This document shows positions 1 to 5,863 of a DNA stretch of 14,176 nucleotides, one piece after another. Positions within the stretch are counted from its first letter, which is position 1; every line of letters begins with the position of its first letter. The position numbers and the translations under genes are program-made. Origin of the DNA: Carnobacterium_A sp036639135 (GTDB taxonomy: Bacteria > Bacillota > Bacilli > Lactobacillales > Carnobacteriaceae). Location: contig JAVWJE010000053.1 of NCBI GenBank assembly GCA_036639135.1, forward strand, positions 1 through 14,176, given 5' to 3'. A model generated the notes under the pieces. That model worked only from the letters and a program-made list of their open reading frames with translations, had not been told where the DNA came from and ran no database searches.

Positions 1-731
1 ACTGGCGTGACTACATGACTAAGTTAGAGACAAAAGAAAATGGTCCGTTACAACTTTATCAAGTATACAATGCTATCAACAAACATGCTGATGAAGATGC
101 CATTTATTCAATTGATGTTGGTAATTCAACTCAAACATCTATCCGTCATTTACACATGACTCCTAAGAATATGTGGAGAACTTCTCCGTTGTTTGCTTCT
201 ATGGGGATTGCACTTCCTGGTGGTATTGCTGCTAAGAACGTCTATCCTGATCGTCAAGCTTGGAACTTAATGGGTGATGGAGCATTTTCTATGAACTATC
301 CAGATGTTGTCACTAACGTGCGTTACAACATGCCAGTTATCAACGTAGTATTCACAAACACTGAATATGGATTCATCAAGAACAAATATGAAGATACAAA
401 CTCAAATACTTTTGGTACTGATTTTACTGATGTAGACTACGCAAAAATTGCAGATGCACAAGGCGCAGTTGGTTTCACAGTAAGCCGTATCGAAGATATG
501 GACCAAGTAATGGCTGATGCTGTTAAAGCTTCTAAAGAAGGTAAAACAGTAGTAGTAGATGCTAAGATTACAAAAGAGCGTCCAATTCCGGTGGAAACAT
601 TGAAATTAGACTCTACATTGTATAGTGAAGAAGAAATTAGAGCTTACAAAGAAAGATATGAAGCTGAAGAATTGGTACCATTTAGTGAATTCTTAAAAGC
701 TGAAGGTCTTGAATCTAAAGTAGCCAAGTAA
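1..731 (+). CDS. spxB: Pyruvate oxidase, C-terminal part (5' end outside window)
   Basis: This is the last part of a thiamine-diphosphate and FAD enzyme that converts pyruvate, phosphate and oxygen to acetyl phosphate, CO2 and hydrogen peroxide in the cytoplasm. The frame is already open at the left edge (W-R-D-Y before the first ATG at 15), so that ATG is internal and about 240 of the usual 590 or so residues are present. The ThDP/Mg signature is visible: GDG at about nt 273-281, followed 28 residues later by the Asn of NTEYG. The segment YSIDVGN and the LFASMG/LPGGIAAK region also match the PYR/PP-domain arrangement of SpxB and Pox proteins. A clear terminator follows 35 nt after the stop, so it is the last gene of its transcript. 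Acetolactate synthase is a related alternative, but INVVFTNTEYGFIK is much closer to pyruvate oxidase. The family assignment is sure; the symbol is by similarity from memory. Confidence 0.92.
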   Translation, partial: WRDYMTKLETKENGPLQLYQVYNAINKHADEDAIYSIDVGNSTQTSIRHLHMTPKNMWRTSPLFASMGIALPGGIAAKNVYPDRQAWNLMGDGAFSMNYPDVVTNVRYNMPVINVVFTNTEYGFIKNKYEDTNSNTFGTDFTDVDYAKIADAQGAVGFTVSRIEDMDQVMADAVKASKEGKTVVVDAKITKERPIPVETLKLDSTLYSEEEIRAYKERYEAEELVPFSEFLKAEGLESKVAK

Positions 732-765
732 TTTTCTGGTAGATAACGTATAGTTTAATAAAAAA

Positions 766-800
766 GGTGGGTCGCTACGTTAAAGTGACTCACCTTTTTT
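766..800 (+). terminator. Rho-independent terminator of spxB
   Basis: A 10-bp stem (GGTGGGTCGC at 766-775 with GTGACTCACC at 785-794, two G-U pairs) and a 9-nt loop are followed by six T. An A run in front makes it usable in both directions, but there is no minus-strand gene on its right that needs it. Confidence 0.9.
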
Positions 801-1181
801 GTTAGGCAGATTTTATAAAGAACTTTGTCGTTTTCTACTGTTTATTTTGTCTTACTAGTGATGCATGAAACACTAGATGTTTCATAAGGTTTCGTATTTT
901 TTTCCAATACAAAAAAATCCTTTATACTGGATGTGGGTAACTAACGAAAAAAATGTTGTGACCACTATCAAAGAGACTAAAAACAGCAGATAACACCGGA
1001 TTTAAATGAATAAACTAAAGGTGTTTCGTAGCATAAGTGAACAGATACTCACTGTCAGTGAGCAAATGATATGACATAAAATAGATAAAATAGTAAACTA
1101 AACAGTACTAGTAGATGTAATCTGCCCAAAAAAATCACTTATCAGATTATGTACACAATCCCAGGAGGAGTCACGCTCATT
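801..1181. other. Intergenic region and long leader before the murE-like gene
   Basis: No convincing gene is seen here. The stretch holds several short inverted repeats: ATGAAAC/GTTTCAT at 865-885, CTCACTG/CAGTGAG at 1048-1062, and TAATCTG/CAGATTA at 1118-1149. AACACC/GGTGTT arms lie around 993-1026. If the promoter at 901-928 is real, the mRNA leader would be about 245 nt and could be structured. It does not match a riboswitch or T-box consensus that I recognise. A 20-codon frame from the ATG at 931 lacks a ribosome binding site and is not called. Confidence 0.5.
901..928 (+). promoter_or_regulatory. Candidate promoter for the murE-like gene
   Basis: TTTCCA (901-906), a 16-bp spacer and TATACT (923-928, 5 of 6 to consensus) form a plausible sigma-A promoter. 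The -35 box is poor and the distance to the gene is long, so confidence is low. Confidence 0.3.
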
Positions 1182-2777
1182 ATGAAATTAACTGACTTAT
1201 TGAAATCGATAGAAATCGACTCTAGCCGCCATGATTGTCTTAAAATAGAATTAGATAAAATCGACATTAAAAAAGTTGCTTATCACTCAAAAGAAGTAGA
1301 GGCAGATACTTTATTTGTCTGTGTTAAAGGATACCAAACAGATGGACATAACTATGCGAAACATGCTGTAAGTTTAGGTGCAACAGTTATTATTGTCGAA
1401 CGATTTATTGAAGACATGGATGTTCTTCAACTTAAAGTCACAGATAGTCGTGAAGTTCTAGCTGTTTTATCAAGTAATTTTTTTGGACATCCTTCTAAGT
1501 CAATGAGTTTATTCGGAGTAACGGCTACTAATGGAAAGACGACGATTACGTACATGACAGAAGAGATTTTCAAGGCCTATCAATTAAAATCTGGTTTAAT
1601 AGGAACAATTCTAGTTAAAATCGATAAAAAGATAGAAATGAGTCGATTAACTACTCCAGAATCTTATGAATTGCAGCAGCAATTTGCAAAGATGGGAGAT
1701 CATGAAGTCACACATGTCTCCTTGGAAGTTTCCTCCTCAGCGCTAGAACTTAAACGCGTTTATAATACTGACTTTGATGTTGTAGCTTTTATGAATATCA
1801 GTCCAGAACATATTAGACTATATGAATCATTCGAAGCTTACTTTAATGCTAAATCGTCATTGATAAGAAATGCGGCCAAAACAAGTATAGCTATTTTGAA
1901 TCTTGATGAACCGTTGCTTATCTCTTTATAAGAGGAGACAGAAGCTCAAGTCGTTACTTTCGGAATCGAAAATAAGTCTGGGACAATCACCGTCTCAGAT
2001 ATTCGATTTTCGTTGGGCATACCCTCATTTATAGTGAATATTCAAAAACCCTTTAACACCTTAAGCGGAAAAAGAATTGAGATAACAAGTTTTGATTTAG
2101 AAATATCGGTTCCAGGCTATCATTCTATCTATAATACACTCACTACGCTTATTACGGGATTAGTCAATGATATACCGATTGAGGATGTCCAACGAGGAAT
2201 TAAAAATTTTCGAGGTGTAGAGAGGCGTTTCCAGATACTCTATGATAATGAATTCAAAGTGATAGACGACTTATTATTGAATCAAAACAACATTGAATCT
2301 TGCATGGAAACCATCAGTCATTTCGATTACAATGAACTGCACATTGTACATGCAATCAGAGGAAGTAACGGTCCTGCGCACAGTACAGAGATTGGGGAGT
2401 CTATGACAGAATGGTTTCATAAAATGAAGGTTGCTAAGATCATTCTGACAACGGCACAATCACATGCAGATAAAAAAGACGAAGTCACAGAAGAAGAATT
2501 AGCCGCTTTCTTAAAGGTAATGAAACAAAATAAAATAAAAATTACGTTTTTTAAAGAACTCGACGATACATTGCGATTTGGCGTTGAACAGTTGAATGTA
2601 GAAGATATTCTACTGATTTCAGGAGCGCATTCGATGGATCAGGGTGCAGGAAAGACACTAAAATTATTAAAAAAAATTCATCCTACAGTAGATTATGAAA
2701 GAATTGATCAAGTGTTAGAGAATAAACTTATTGGAGTAGATCCTTTCAAAGTAGTTGGAAATAATTTCAAATTTTAG
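1182..2777 (+). pseudogene. MurE-like Mur ligase interrupted by an in-frame TAA at codon 250
   Basis: Both halves lie in one frame and read as a single 531-codon Mur ligase apart from TAA at 1929-1931. The start is taken at 1182 because AGGAGGAG lies at 1163-1170; an upstream ATG at 1149 precedes that site. Numbered from 1182, the N-terminal domain is followed by an ATP loop GVTATNGKTT at 112-121 (Ala where MurE usually has Gly), TTPES at 157-161, EVSSSAL at 182-188, NISPEH at 205-210, and FNAKSSL with the likely carbamylated Lys at 224. After the stop the frame continues EETEAQVVTFGIENK, typical of the end of the central domain, and runs to the end of the ligase. The DNPR-type amino-acid-binding motif and the GKGHE motif of true MurE are absent (TTAQSHADKK and LISGAHSMDQ stand there). 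This is therefore a divergent paralogue, not the housekeeping MurE. True MurE adds the third residue to UDP-MurNAc-dipeptide; the substrate here cannot be told. Either a recent nonsense mutation, a sequencing error or a split protein could explain the stop. Confidence 0.8.
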
Positions 2778-2807
2778 TTTAGAGATTTAAAAACAATCGA
2801 AAAAATA

Positions 2808-2870
2808 AAAATAAGAGAAATCCTAGTCTAAGAGTTAGTATAGATTAAAATTTCTTTTATTTTCTTTTTT
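2808..2870 (+). terminator. Terminator-like hairpin after the murE-like gene
   Basis: A 14-bp AT-rich stem (2808-2821 with 2850-2863, one G-U pair) is followed by C and six T. The 28-nt loop contains a smaller hairpin (CTAA/TTAG). It lies 30 nt after the stop codon, where a terminator is expected. Confidence 0.6.
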
Positions 2871-2995
2871 TATAGAAGGGTGCTCAAACTATTTCTATAG
2901 AAAGATAAGATAGCGAGTATTCTATTGAATGGATAAATGAAGACAAAGGTTCTAAAAGTGTCAGTAAAGTTTCTAAGGTTTTGAGTCCATTATTT

Positions 2996-3039
2996 TGTGT
3001 CAACAGGCGAACATATCAATGCGTTCACATGTTGACACA
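2996..3039. repeat. Inverted repeat with perfect 10-bp arms
   Basis: TGTGTCAACA at 2996-3005 is matched by its exact complement TGTTGACACA at 3030-3039. Inside, GCGAAC and GTTCAC extend the pairing with two mismatches, giving about 15 pairs around a 10-nt loop. No T run follows, so it is not an intrinsic terminator. Its role is unknown; an operator or remnant of a mobile element is possible. Confidence 0.6.
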
Positions 3040-3099
3040 TTGAAGTTATAAAATAGCTGAAGACGAGCTAAACCAAATCTTGAATGAACAAGGTTCTAG

Positions 3100-3127
3100 A
3101 TACATGAATTTATCTAATTTCATGTAT
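3100..3127. repeat. 28-bp palindromic element, copy 1
   Basis: The arms ATACATGAA and TTCATGTAT flank a 10-nt centre; pairing extends outward to AGATAC/GTATCT (3098-3129, 11 bp perfect). It is the same length as, and similar to, three elements at 4695, 5257 and 5330. It is not followed by a T run. Confidence 0.65.
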
Positions 3128-3238
3128 CTAAATTAATTATATGTAAATAATTAAATACATAGGATTCATTTTTTTACATAAACATATTTTAATAAAAACA
3201 ATGTTGAAAAAAGTCACTTATTACGAGGCATTATTAAT

Positions 3239-3316
3239 AGAATTGGTTCCTGGGTTATAAGACCCGGGTATATTACTTTTTTAAGATACTTTTAATTCTG
3301 TGAAGTGTCTTTTTTT
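3239..3316 (+). ncRNA. Possible small RNA or decayed leader ending in an orphan terminator
   Basis: Two hairpins stand in tandem without a gene in front of them: CCTGGGT (3249-3255) with ACCCGGG (3262-3268), one of the few GC-rich stems here, and the terminator at 3283-3316. A third possible pairing, AGAATT (3239-3244) with AATTCT (3294-3299), would enclose the first hairpin and reach into the terminator loop, as in a switch. No good promoter was found upstream, and I do not recognise the RNA. The marR promoter lies further downstream, so this is not the marR leader. Confidence 0.3.
3283..3316 (+). terminator. Orphan intrinsic terminator
   Basis: AAGATACTT (3283-3291) pairs with AAGTGTCTT (3303-3311, one G-U) around an 11-nt loop. 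It merges into a run of seven T ending at 3316. The nearest plus-strand gene upstream ends 500 bp away and already has its own terminator. Confidence 0.7.
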
Positions 3317-3402
3317 GATTGTACGTTCTTAATTTTTAACATTAGAGTTAATAAAATAATTACCGATAATATAAAAGAAATTTTTACCAAGTTTTAAAAA
3401 CG

Positions 3403-3436
3403 TTTTGTTGCATTTACAACAAAATTTTTATACAAT
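3403..3436 (+). promoter_or_regulatory. marR promoter with overlapping inverted-repeat operator
   Basis: TTTTGTTG (3403-3410) and CAACAAAA (3417-3424) are perfect inverted arms spaced by 6 bp, the size and symmetry expected for a MarR-dimer site. TTGTTG (3405-3410) can serve as the -35 box and TATACA (3429-3434) as the -10 box, with an 18-bp spacer. The operator would cover the -35 and spacer and so block RNA polymerase. MarR autorepression is a known pattern; binding here is inferred. The palindrome AAAACGTTTT at 3397-3406 overlaps its left edge. Confidence 0.55.
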
Positions 3437-3467
3437 AAAGGTCTCAATGATGAAATGAGGGAACCAG

Positions 3468-3920
3468 ATGATAGATATTCTTCGTGATATTGGTGTCATT
3501 GCGAGATCGTTAGATTCCATCGCCAATATAGAGTTTAAAGAGTTAAATCTTACAAGAGGACAGTACCTTTACTTGGTAAGAGTTAAGGAGAATCCCGGAA
3601 TTATACCGGATAATTTGAGCGAAATGATAAAAGTCGATCGAACCACTGCGTCAAGAGCCGTTCAAAAACTTGAGGAAAGCGGGTTTATTGAAAAAAGATC
3701 GGATTCAAACAACAAAAAGATAAAAAGATTATTTACTACCAAAAAAGGCAATGAGTTGGCTGATTTTATCATCAAAGAGAATGAATACTCAAACGAAGTT
3801 GCTTTAAAGGGTTTGACGGATGTAGAAATCAAGACTTTTTCTCACCTTTTGAGCAAAATTAAACACAATACTGAACGGGATTGGGACTTTGTAAAAAAAG
3901 GAAATAAAAGGACTTACTAA
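3468..3920 (+). CDS. MarR-family transcriptional regulator
   Basis: This 150-residue protein has the usual length and layout of MarR dimers: an N-terminal dimerisation helix, then a winged helix-turn-helix at about residues 30-95. The recognition helix is about 56-70 (VDRTTASRAVQKLEESGFI follows the classic pattern), and the wing is about 73-92 with the RSDSNNKK loop. The C-terminal helices 115-135 complete the dimer interface. A GAGGG ribosome binding site lies 7 nt before the ATG. It is followed after 14 nt by an acetyltransferase gene with its own Shine-Dalgarno, so the two form an operon. The inverted repeat at its promoter suggests autoregulation. The effector is unknown; MarR proteins next to acetyltransferases often respond to toxic small molecules, but nothing in the sequence identifies the ligand. 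Confidence 0.9.
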   Translation: MIDILRDIGVIARSLDSIANIEFKELNLTRGQYLYLVRVKENPGIIPDNLSEMIKVDRTTASRAVQKLEESGFIEKRSDSNNKKIKRLFTTKKGNELADFIIKENEYSNEVALKGLTDVEIKTFSHLLSKIKHNTERDWDFVKKGNKRTY

Positions 3921-3934
3921 AGGAGCTGTTAAGT

Positions 3935-4447
3935 TTGGAATTAAAAAAAGGCACATTCGCTGATGTAATGCTGCTTCAGAAAATCAGCATTGAAACATTT
4001 ACAGATACTTTTAAAGAACAAAATACTGTGGAAGATCTAAAACGCTATTTAGAGACAGCTTATACTGTTGATCAACTCAAAAAAGAATTATCTAACGAGA
4101 ACTCTATTTTTTTATTTTTACAAAATAATGAAGAAACAGTGGGTTATTTAAAATTAAACGTAGAGGATGCCCAAACAGAAGAGAGTGCTGAAAATGCTAT
4201 GGAAATCGAACGAATTTATGTTCGCAGTCATTATAAAAGAAAAGGTTATGGAAAATTTCTGATAGAACAAGCTGAACTGTTTGCTCAAAAAGAAAACAAA
4301 AAGGCTATTTGGTTAGGTGTTTGGGAGGAAAATGCAGGCGCTCTAGCCTTTTACAAAGATAGAGGGTTTGTTCAGACGAGCTCACACTCCTTTTTCATGG
4401 GTGATGATGAACAAACAGATCTTATCATGACAAAGCGATTACTTTAA
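3935..4447 (+). CDS. GNAT-family N-acetyltransferase, PaiA-like (polyamine acetyltransferase type)
   Basis: A 170-residue single-domain GNAT enzyme that would transfer acetyl from acetyl-CoA to an amine in the cytoplasm. Visible features are the N-terminal IETFTDTFKEQN segment (residues 19-30), beta-4 and the CoA pyrophosphate loop (MEIERIYV at 89-96, then KRKGYG at 101-106), WLGVWEENAGALAFYKDRGF at 126-145, and GDDEQTDLIM at 156-165. These blocks and the length resemble Bacillus PaiA, a spermidine/spermine N1-acetyltransferase. This comparison is from memory, so the substrate is inferred. The start is TTG at 3935, with AGGAG at 3921-3925 just after the marR stop; no in-frame ATG fits the family start. 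It is co-transcribed with marR, which probably controls it. Confidence 0.85.
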   Translation: MELKKGTFADVMLLQKISIETFTDTFKEQNTVEDLKRYLETAYTVDQLKKELSNENSIFLFLQNNEETVGYLKLNVEDAQTEESAENAMEIERIYVRSHYKRKGYGKFLIEQAELFAQKENKKAIWLGVWEENAGALAFYKDRGFVQTSSHSFFMGDDEQTDLIMTKRLL

Positions 4448-4647
4448 GGGAAGGGAAGACCTTATAATGGAAAAATTTATTGTAAATTTGGAGTTCTAGG
4501 AAGTATTTCCAGAAGTGCAACGAAGTTTGAGCGGTAGCGAAAGAATTTAAATAGAAGAGGATAATTTTTTTATTTGGATTTCTAGATTGACTTGTGTAGG
4601 AAGTACCTTGAATTTAAAATGCATTTATTGTTATACGTAATTAATAA
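4448..4647. other. Gene-free stretch, possibly with a decayed reading frame
   Basis: A frame opening with ATG at about 4468, after a purine-rich GGGAAGGGAAG, reads only ten codons to TAG. It then continues in phase for 16 more codons to TAA. The pieces resemble nothing I recognise. It may be a remnant; no functional gene is called. Confidence 0.3.
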
Positions 4648-4688
4648 AAAAAGGAATTTACTGCTTTTTAAGCGTTAGATTCCTTTTT
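4648..4688. terminator. Bidirectional terminator between paiA-like gene and small membrane genes
   Basis: A 17-bp stem (4648-4664 with 4672-4688) has one mismatch, two wobble pairs and an A/T run on each side. The plus strand gives five T; the minus strand gives seven T after the stem. It lies between convergent genes and can serve both, being 52 bp past the stop of the minus-strand 75-aa gene. Confidence 0.8.
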
Positions 4689-4694
4689 AGTTCA

Positions 4695-4722
4695 ATACAT
4701 GATTCTCTATATAATCGTGTAT
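4695..4722. repeat. 28-bp palindromic element, copy 2
   Basis: The arms ATACATGAT and ATCGTGTAT pair with one wobble, and pairing extends outward to TTCA/TGAA (4691-4726). It shares length and arm sequence with the copies at 3100, 5257 and 5330. A wider 38-bp comparison of 4691-4728 with 5326-5363 shows 26 matching positions by my count, including the identical last eight bases. Confidence 0.7.
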
Positions 4723-4739
4723 TGAATAACCTTATTAAA

Positions 4740-4967
4740 TTAGTAGTCTTTTTTTCTAAAATCATAATTAATAATTCCTAATACATGAAGAAAGAAAAAC
4801 ATATAAACAATTAAACCAAAAAAATTGCTTGTCAAAAAAGAAAGTCTATCCGAATACAAAAATTGATCTGGAAAAAAATAATGATTAGCTCCGAGTATAG
4901 TTAAACCAATCCAACCTATGTAAAAAGACATTGGTTTCTCTATTATCCATTTCTTGAAATTTTTCAT
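4740..4967 (-). CDS. Small two-span membrane protein, unknown function
   Basis: A 75-residue protein with two hydrophobic segments, about residues 14-32 and 46-68. The N-terminus is basic (MKNFKKWIIEK) and so is the tail (DFRKKDY), which fits both ends facing the cytoplasm. AAAGGA lies 10 nt before the ATG, supporting translation. It is the second gene of a minus-strand pair: the 43-codon membrane-protein gene lies 54 nt upstream, and a bidirectional terminator follows. No domain is recognised. Small paired membrane proteins of this kind include bacteriocin immunity proteins and membrane regulators, but nothing here identifies either, so function is left open. Confidence 0.65.
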   Translation of the reverse strand: MKNFKKWIIEKPMSFYIGWIGLTILGANHYFFPDQFLYSDRLSFLTSNFFGLIVYMFFFLHVLGIINYDFRKKDY

Positions 4968-5021
4968 TTATATCAAATCCTTTAGGAAAGAAATTTAAGT
5001 GCGGGTACCTATGCAATAATA

Positions 5022-5153
5022 TTAAGAATTCTTTTTAATATACAGCTTTAGTGCTTTTATAGATAGAATCAAAGTGTATACAGCAAGCAATGATAGGGTG
5101 AAGACCAATGCCATTTGAATTAACGGTAATATAAAAATTATGTCTGAATTCAT
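5022..5153 (-). CDS. 43-residue single-span membrane peptide, unknown function
   Basis: The minus strand encodes a 43-aa peptide starting MNSDIIFILPL and ending KLYIKKNS. A perfect Shine-Dalgarno AAGGAGG at 5162-5168 lies 8 nt before the ATG. Residues about 4-32 are strongly hydrophobic and are followed by a basic amphipathic tail (KALKLYIKKNS). This fits a one-span membrane peptide with a cytoplasmic C-terminus and no cleavage site. It precedes the 75-aa gene by 54 nt and is probably co-transcribed with it. A terminator-like hairpin lies just upstream of its ribosome binding site. The strong binding site is the main reason to call it. A toxin of a type I system is an alternative, but no antisense RNA is evident. 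Confidence 0.7.
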   Translation of the reverse strand: MNSDIIFILPLIQMALVFTLSLLAVYTLILSIKALKLYIKKNS

Positions 5154-5193
5154 AAATAGAACCTCCTTATCTTTTAATTAAAATACCATAGGT

Positions 5194-5260
5194 AAAAAAA
5201 GTATTCTAGCTGAGTTTACTCAATTCTTATTGTGACAAACTCACCTTCATTTTAGAATAC
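5194..5260 (-). terminator. Terminator or attenuator in front of the small membrane operon
   Basis: On the minus strand, outer arms GTATTCTA/TAGAATAC (5253-5260 and 5201-5208) and inner arms TGAGTTT/AAACTCA (5211-5217 with 5237-5243) form a two-part hairpin. Seven T follow directly (5194-5200). It lies 25 nt upstream of the AAGGAGG of the 43-codon gene. It either ends a minus-strand transcript from the right or acts as a leader attenuator of the small-gene operon. No minus-strand gene is seen immediately to the right. Confidence 0.55.
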
Positions 5261-5284
5261 ATTATTTGTTATAAAATCATGTAT
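5257..5284. repeat. 28-bp palindromic element, copy 3
   Basis: ATACATTATTT and AAAATCATGTAT at the two ends pair over 10 of 11 positions. By my count it matches copy 2 (4695-4722) at 22 of 28 positions. Its left end overlaps the outer arm of the terminator-like hairpin at 5194-5260. Confidence 0.6.
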
Positions 5285-5329
5285 CAAGAATTTTGTTAGA
5301 TTAAGGTTGTTTTGTTTTATTGCTCTACA

Positions 5330-5357
5330 ATACACGATTTCTTAACATTTTATGTAT
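5330..5357. repeat. 28-bp palindromic element, copy 4
   Basis: The arms CAATAC (5329-5334) and GTATTG (5354-5359) pair, but the inner arms are more diverged than in the other copies. It keeps the 28-bp length and the ATAC...TATGTATTGAATA right end shared with copy 2. Confidence 0.55.
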
Positions 5358-5377
5358 TGAATATATAAAAATCCTAC

Positions 5378-5410
5378 CTTTTACCCTACCTTGTACAGGT
5401 AAGGTAAAAG
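5378..5410. repeat. Strong inverted repeat, 13 paired bases around TGTAC
   Basis: CTTTTACC-C-TACCT (5378-5391) pairs with AGGTA-A-GGTAAAAG (5397-5410), with a single C/A mismatch and a 5-nt loop. On the minus strand, five T follow after a 6-nt gap, so it could be a weak minus-strand terminator. CCTACCTT also occurs twice in direct order here (5373-5380 and 5385-5392). Confidence 0.55.
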
Positions 5411-5674
5411 CAACACGTTAGGAAGACTTTCTGTACATCCCCATGATTGAAAGACACCGTGCTGCTTCTTTTTCAGTATGCCTATCGCTTGTTCTAATAG
5501 CAAAGAAAACACAAGTTTTACTAGTTAAAAAAGGTAAAACAACTTTTTATTTAACAAGGTTTTACGTATACTACTTTATCTCATCTCATGTATATGTTAT
5601 CCTTTGAGTAACAAAAAATCTGAATAATTAACTTAGATGTATAGTATTTAATAGACATTTAACAAACGAGCCAG
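5411..5674. other. Intergenic stretch, no gene called
   Basis: On the minus strand a frame of about 42 codons ending ARCLSIMGMYRKSS is open but has no start codon or ribosome binding site. It may be the remnant end of a gene. Short arms GTAAAAC/GTTTTAC lie around 5534-5565. Nothing else is recognised before the guanidine riboswitch promoter. Confidence 0.35.
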
Positions 5675-5702
5675 TTTGAAGTAGAAAACGTTTTGATATA
5701 AA
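5675..5702 (+). promoter_or_regulatory. Candidate promoter of the guanidine-exporter operon
   Basis: TTTGAA (5675-5680) and TATAAA (5697-5702) are spaced by 16 bp, 36 nt upstream of the riboswitch. The palindrome AAAACGTTTT (5685-5694) fills the spacer, so a regulator bound there would compete with RNA polymerase. Confidence 0.45.
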
Positions 5703-5737
5703 GTAATGATTAACATGAATTGAATAAACCAAATGTT

Positions 5738-5824
5738 TTCTAGGGTTCCGCAACAAGTCGTTGGACTGGTCCGAGAGAAAACTCATAGCCTTGGCTATGC
5801 ACGGAAGGATAAAAGCCTGGGAGA
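5738..5824 (+). promoter_or_regulatory. Guanidine-I riboswitch (ykkC aptamer)
   Basis: The conserved ykkC blocks appear in order: CTAGGGTTCCG at 5740-5750, GGACTGGTCCGAGAG at 5763-5777, CACGGAAGGATAAAAGCC at 5800-5817, and GGGAGA at 5819-5824. Between them is a variable perfect hairpin, CATAGCC-TT-GGCTATG (5784-5799). Guanidine-I riboswitches bind free guanidinium and switch on export or degradation genes. The aptamer 3' end overlaps the 5' arm of the terminator at 5809-5863, so ligand binding should prevent termination. The downstream SMR pair fits the known gene context of this class. Confidence 0.96.
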
Positions 5825-5863
5825 TACTGTTTAACAGTGTTCTTCTGGGCTTTTATATTTTTA
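5809..5863 (+). terminator. Riboswitch expression-platform terminator
   Basis: ATAAAAGCCTGGGA (5809-5822) can pair along all 14 positions with TTCTGGGCTTTTAT (5843-5856), followed by a T-rich tract. A small hairpin ACTGT/ACAGT sits in the loop. The 5' arm is part of the conserved aptamer core, giving mutually exclusive structures. Confidence 0.9.

Larger units (their letters stand above)
2871..3238. other. Intergenic DNA without a recognisable gene
   Basis: No gene with a start, ribosome binding site and plausible length is seen on either strand. Short open stretches exist on the plus strand (one ends with TGA at about 3042, one with TAA at about 3135), but they have no start signals and no family resemblance that I recognise. 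They may be remnants of a decayed gene. The region carries two strong inverted repeats, listed separately. Confidence 0.5.

Noticed and set aside
1149..1181. Upstream ATG at 1149 as the start of the murE-like gene
   Set aside because: The ribosome binding site AGGAGGAG at 1163-1170 lies after this ATG and in front of the ATG at 1182, whose product begins like other MurE proteins.
930..1181. T-box or other known riboswitch in the leader of the murE-like gene
   Set aside because: No T-box sequence or other conserved aptamer core could be found, and there is no terminator before the gene.
1929..1931. Recoded stop (selenocysteine or pyrrolysine)
   Set aside because: The codon is TAA, which is not used for either amino acid, and no supporting element was seen.
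3100..5357. CRISPR array formed by the 28-bp repeats
   Set aside because: The spacing is irregular (from about 45 bp to 1.6 kb), genes lie between copies, the repeats are diverged, and no cas genes are present.
5411..5545. Minus-strand open frame ending ARCLSIMGMYRKSS
   Set aside because: No start codon or ribosome binding site and no recognised family. It was kept only as a note in the intergenic entry.
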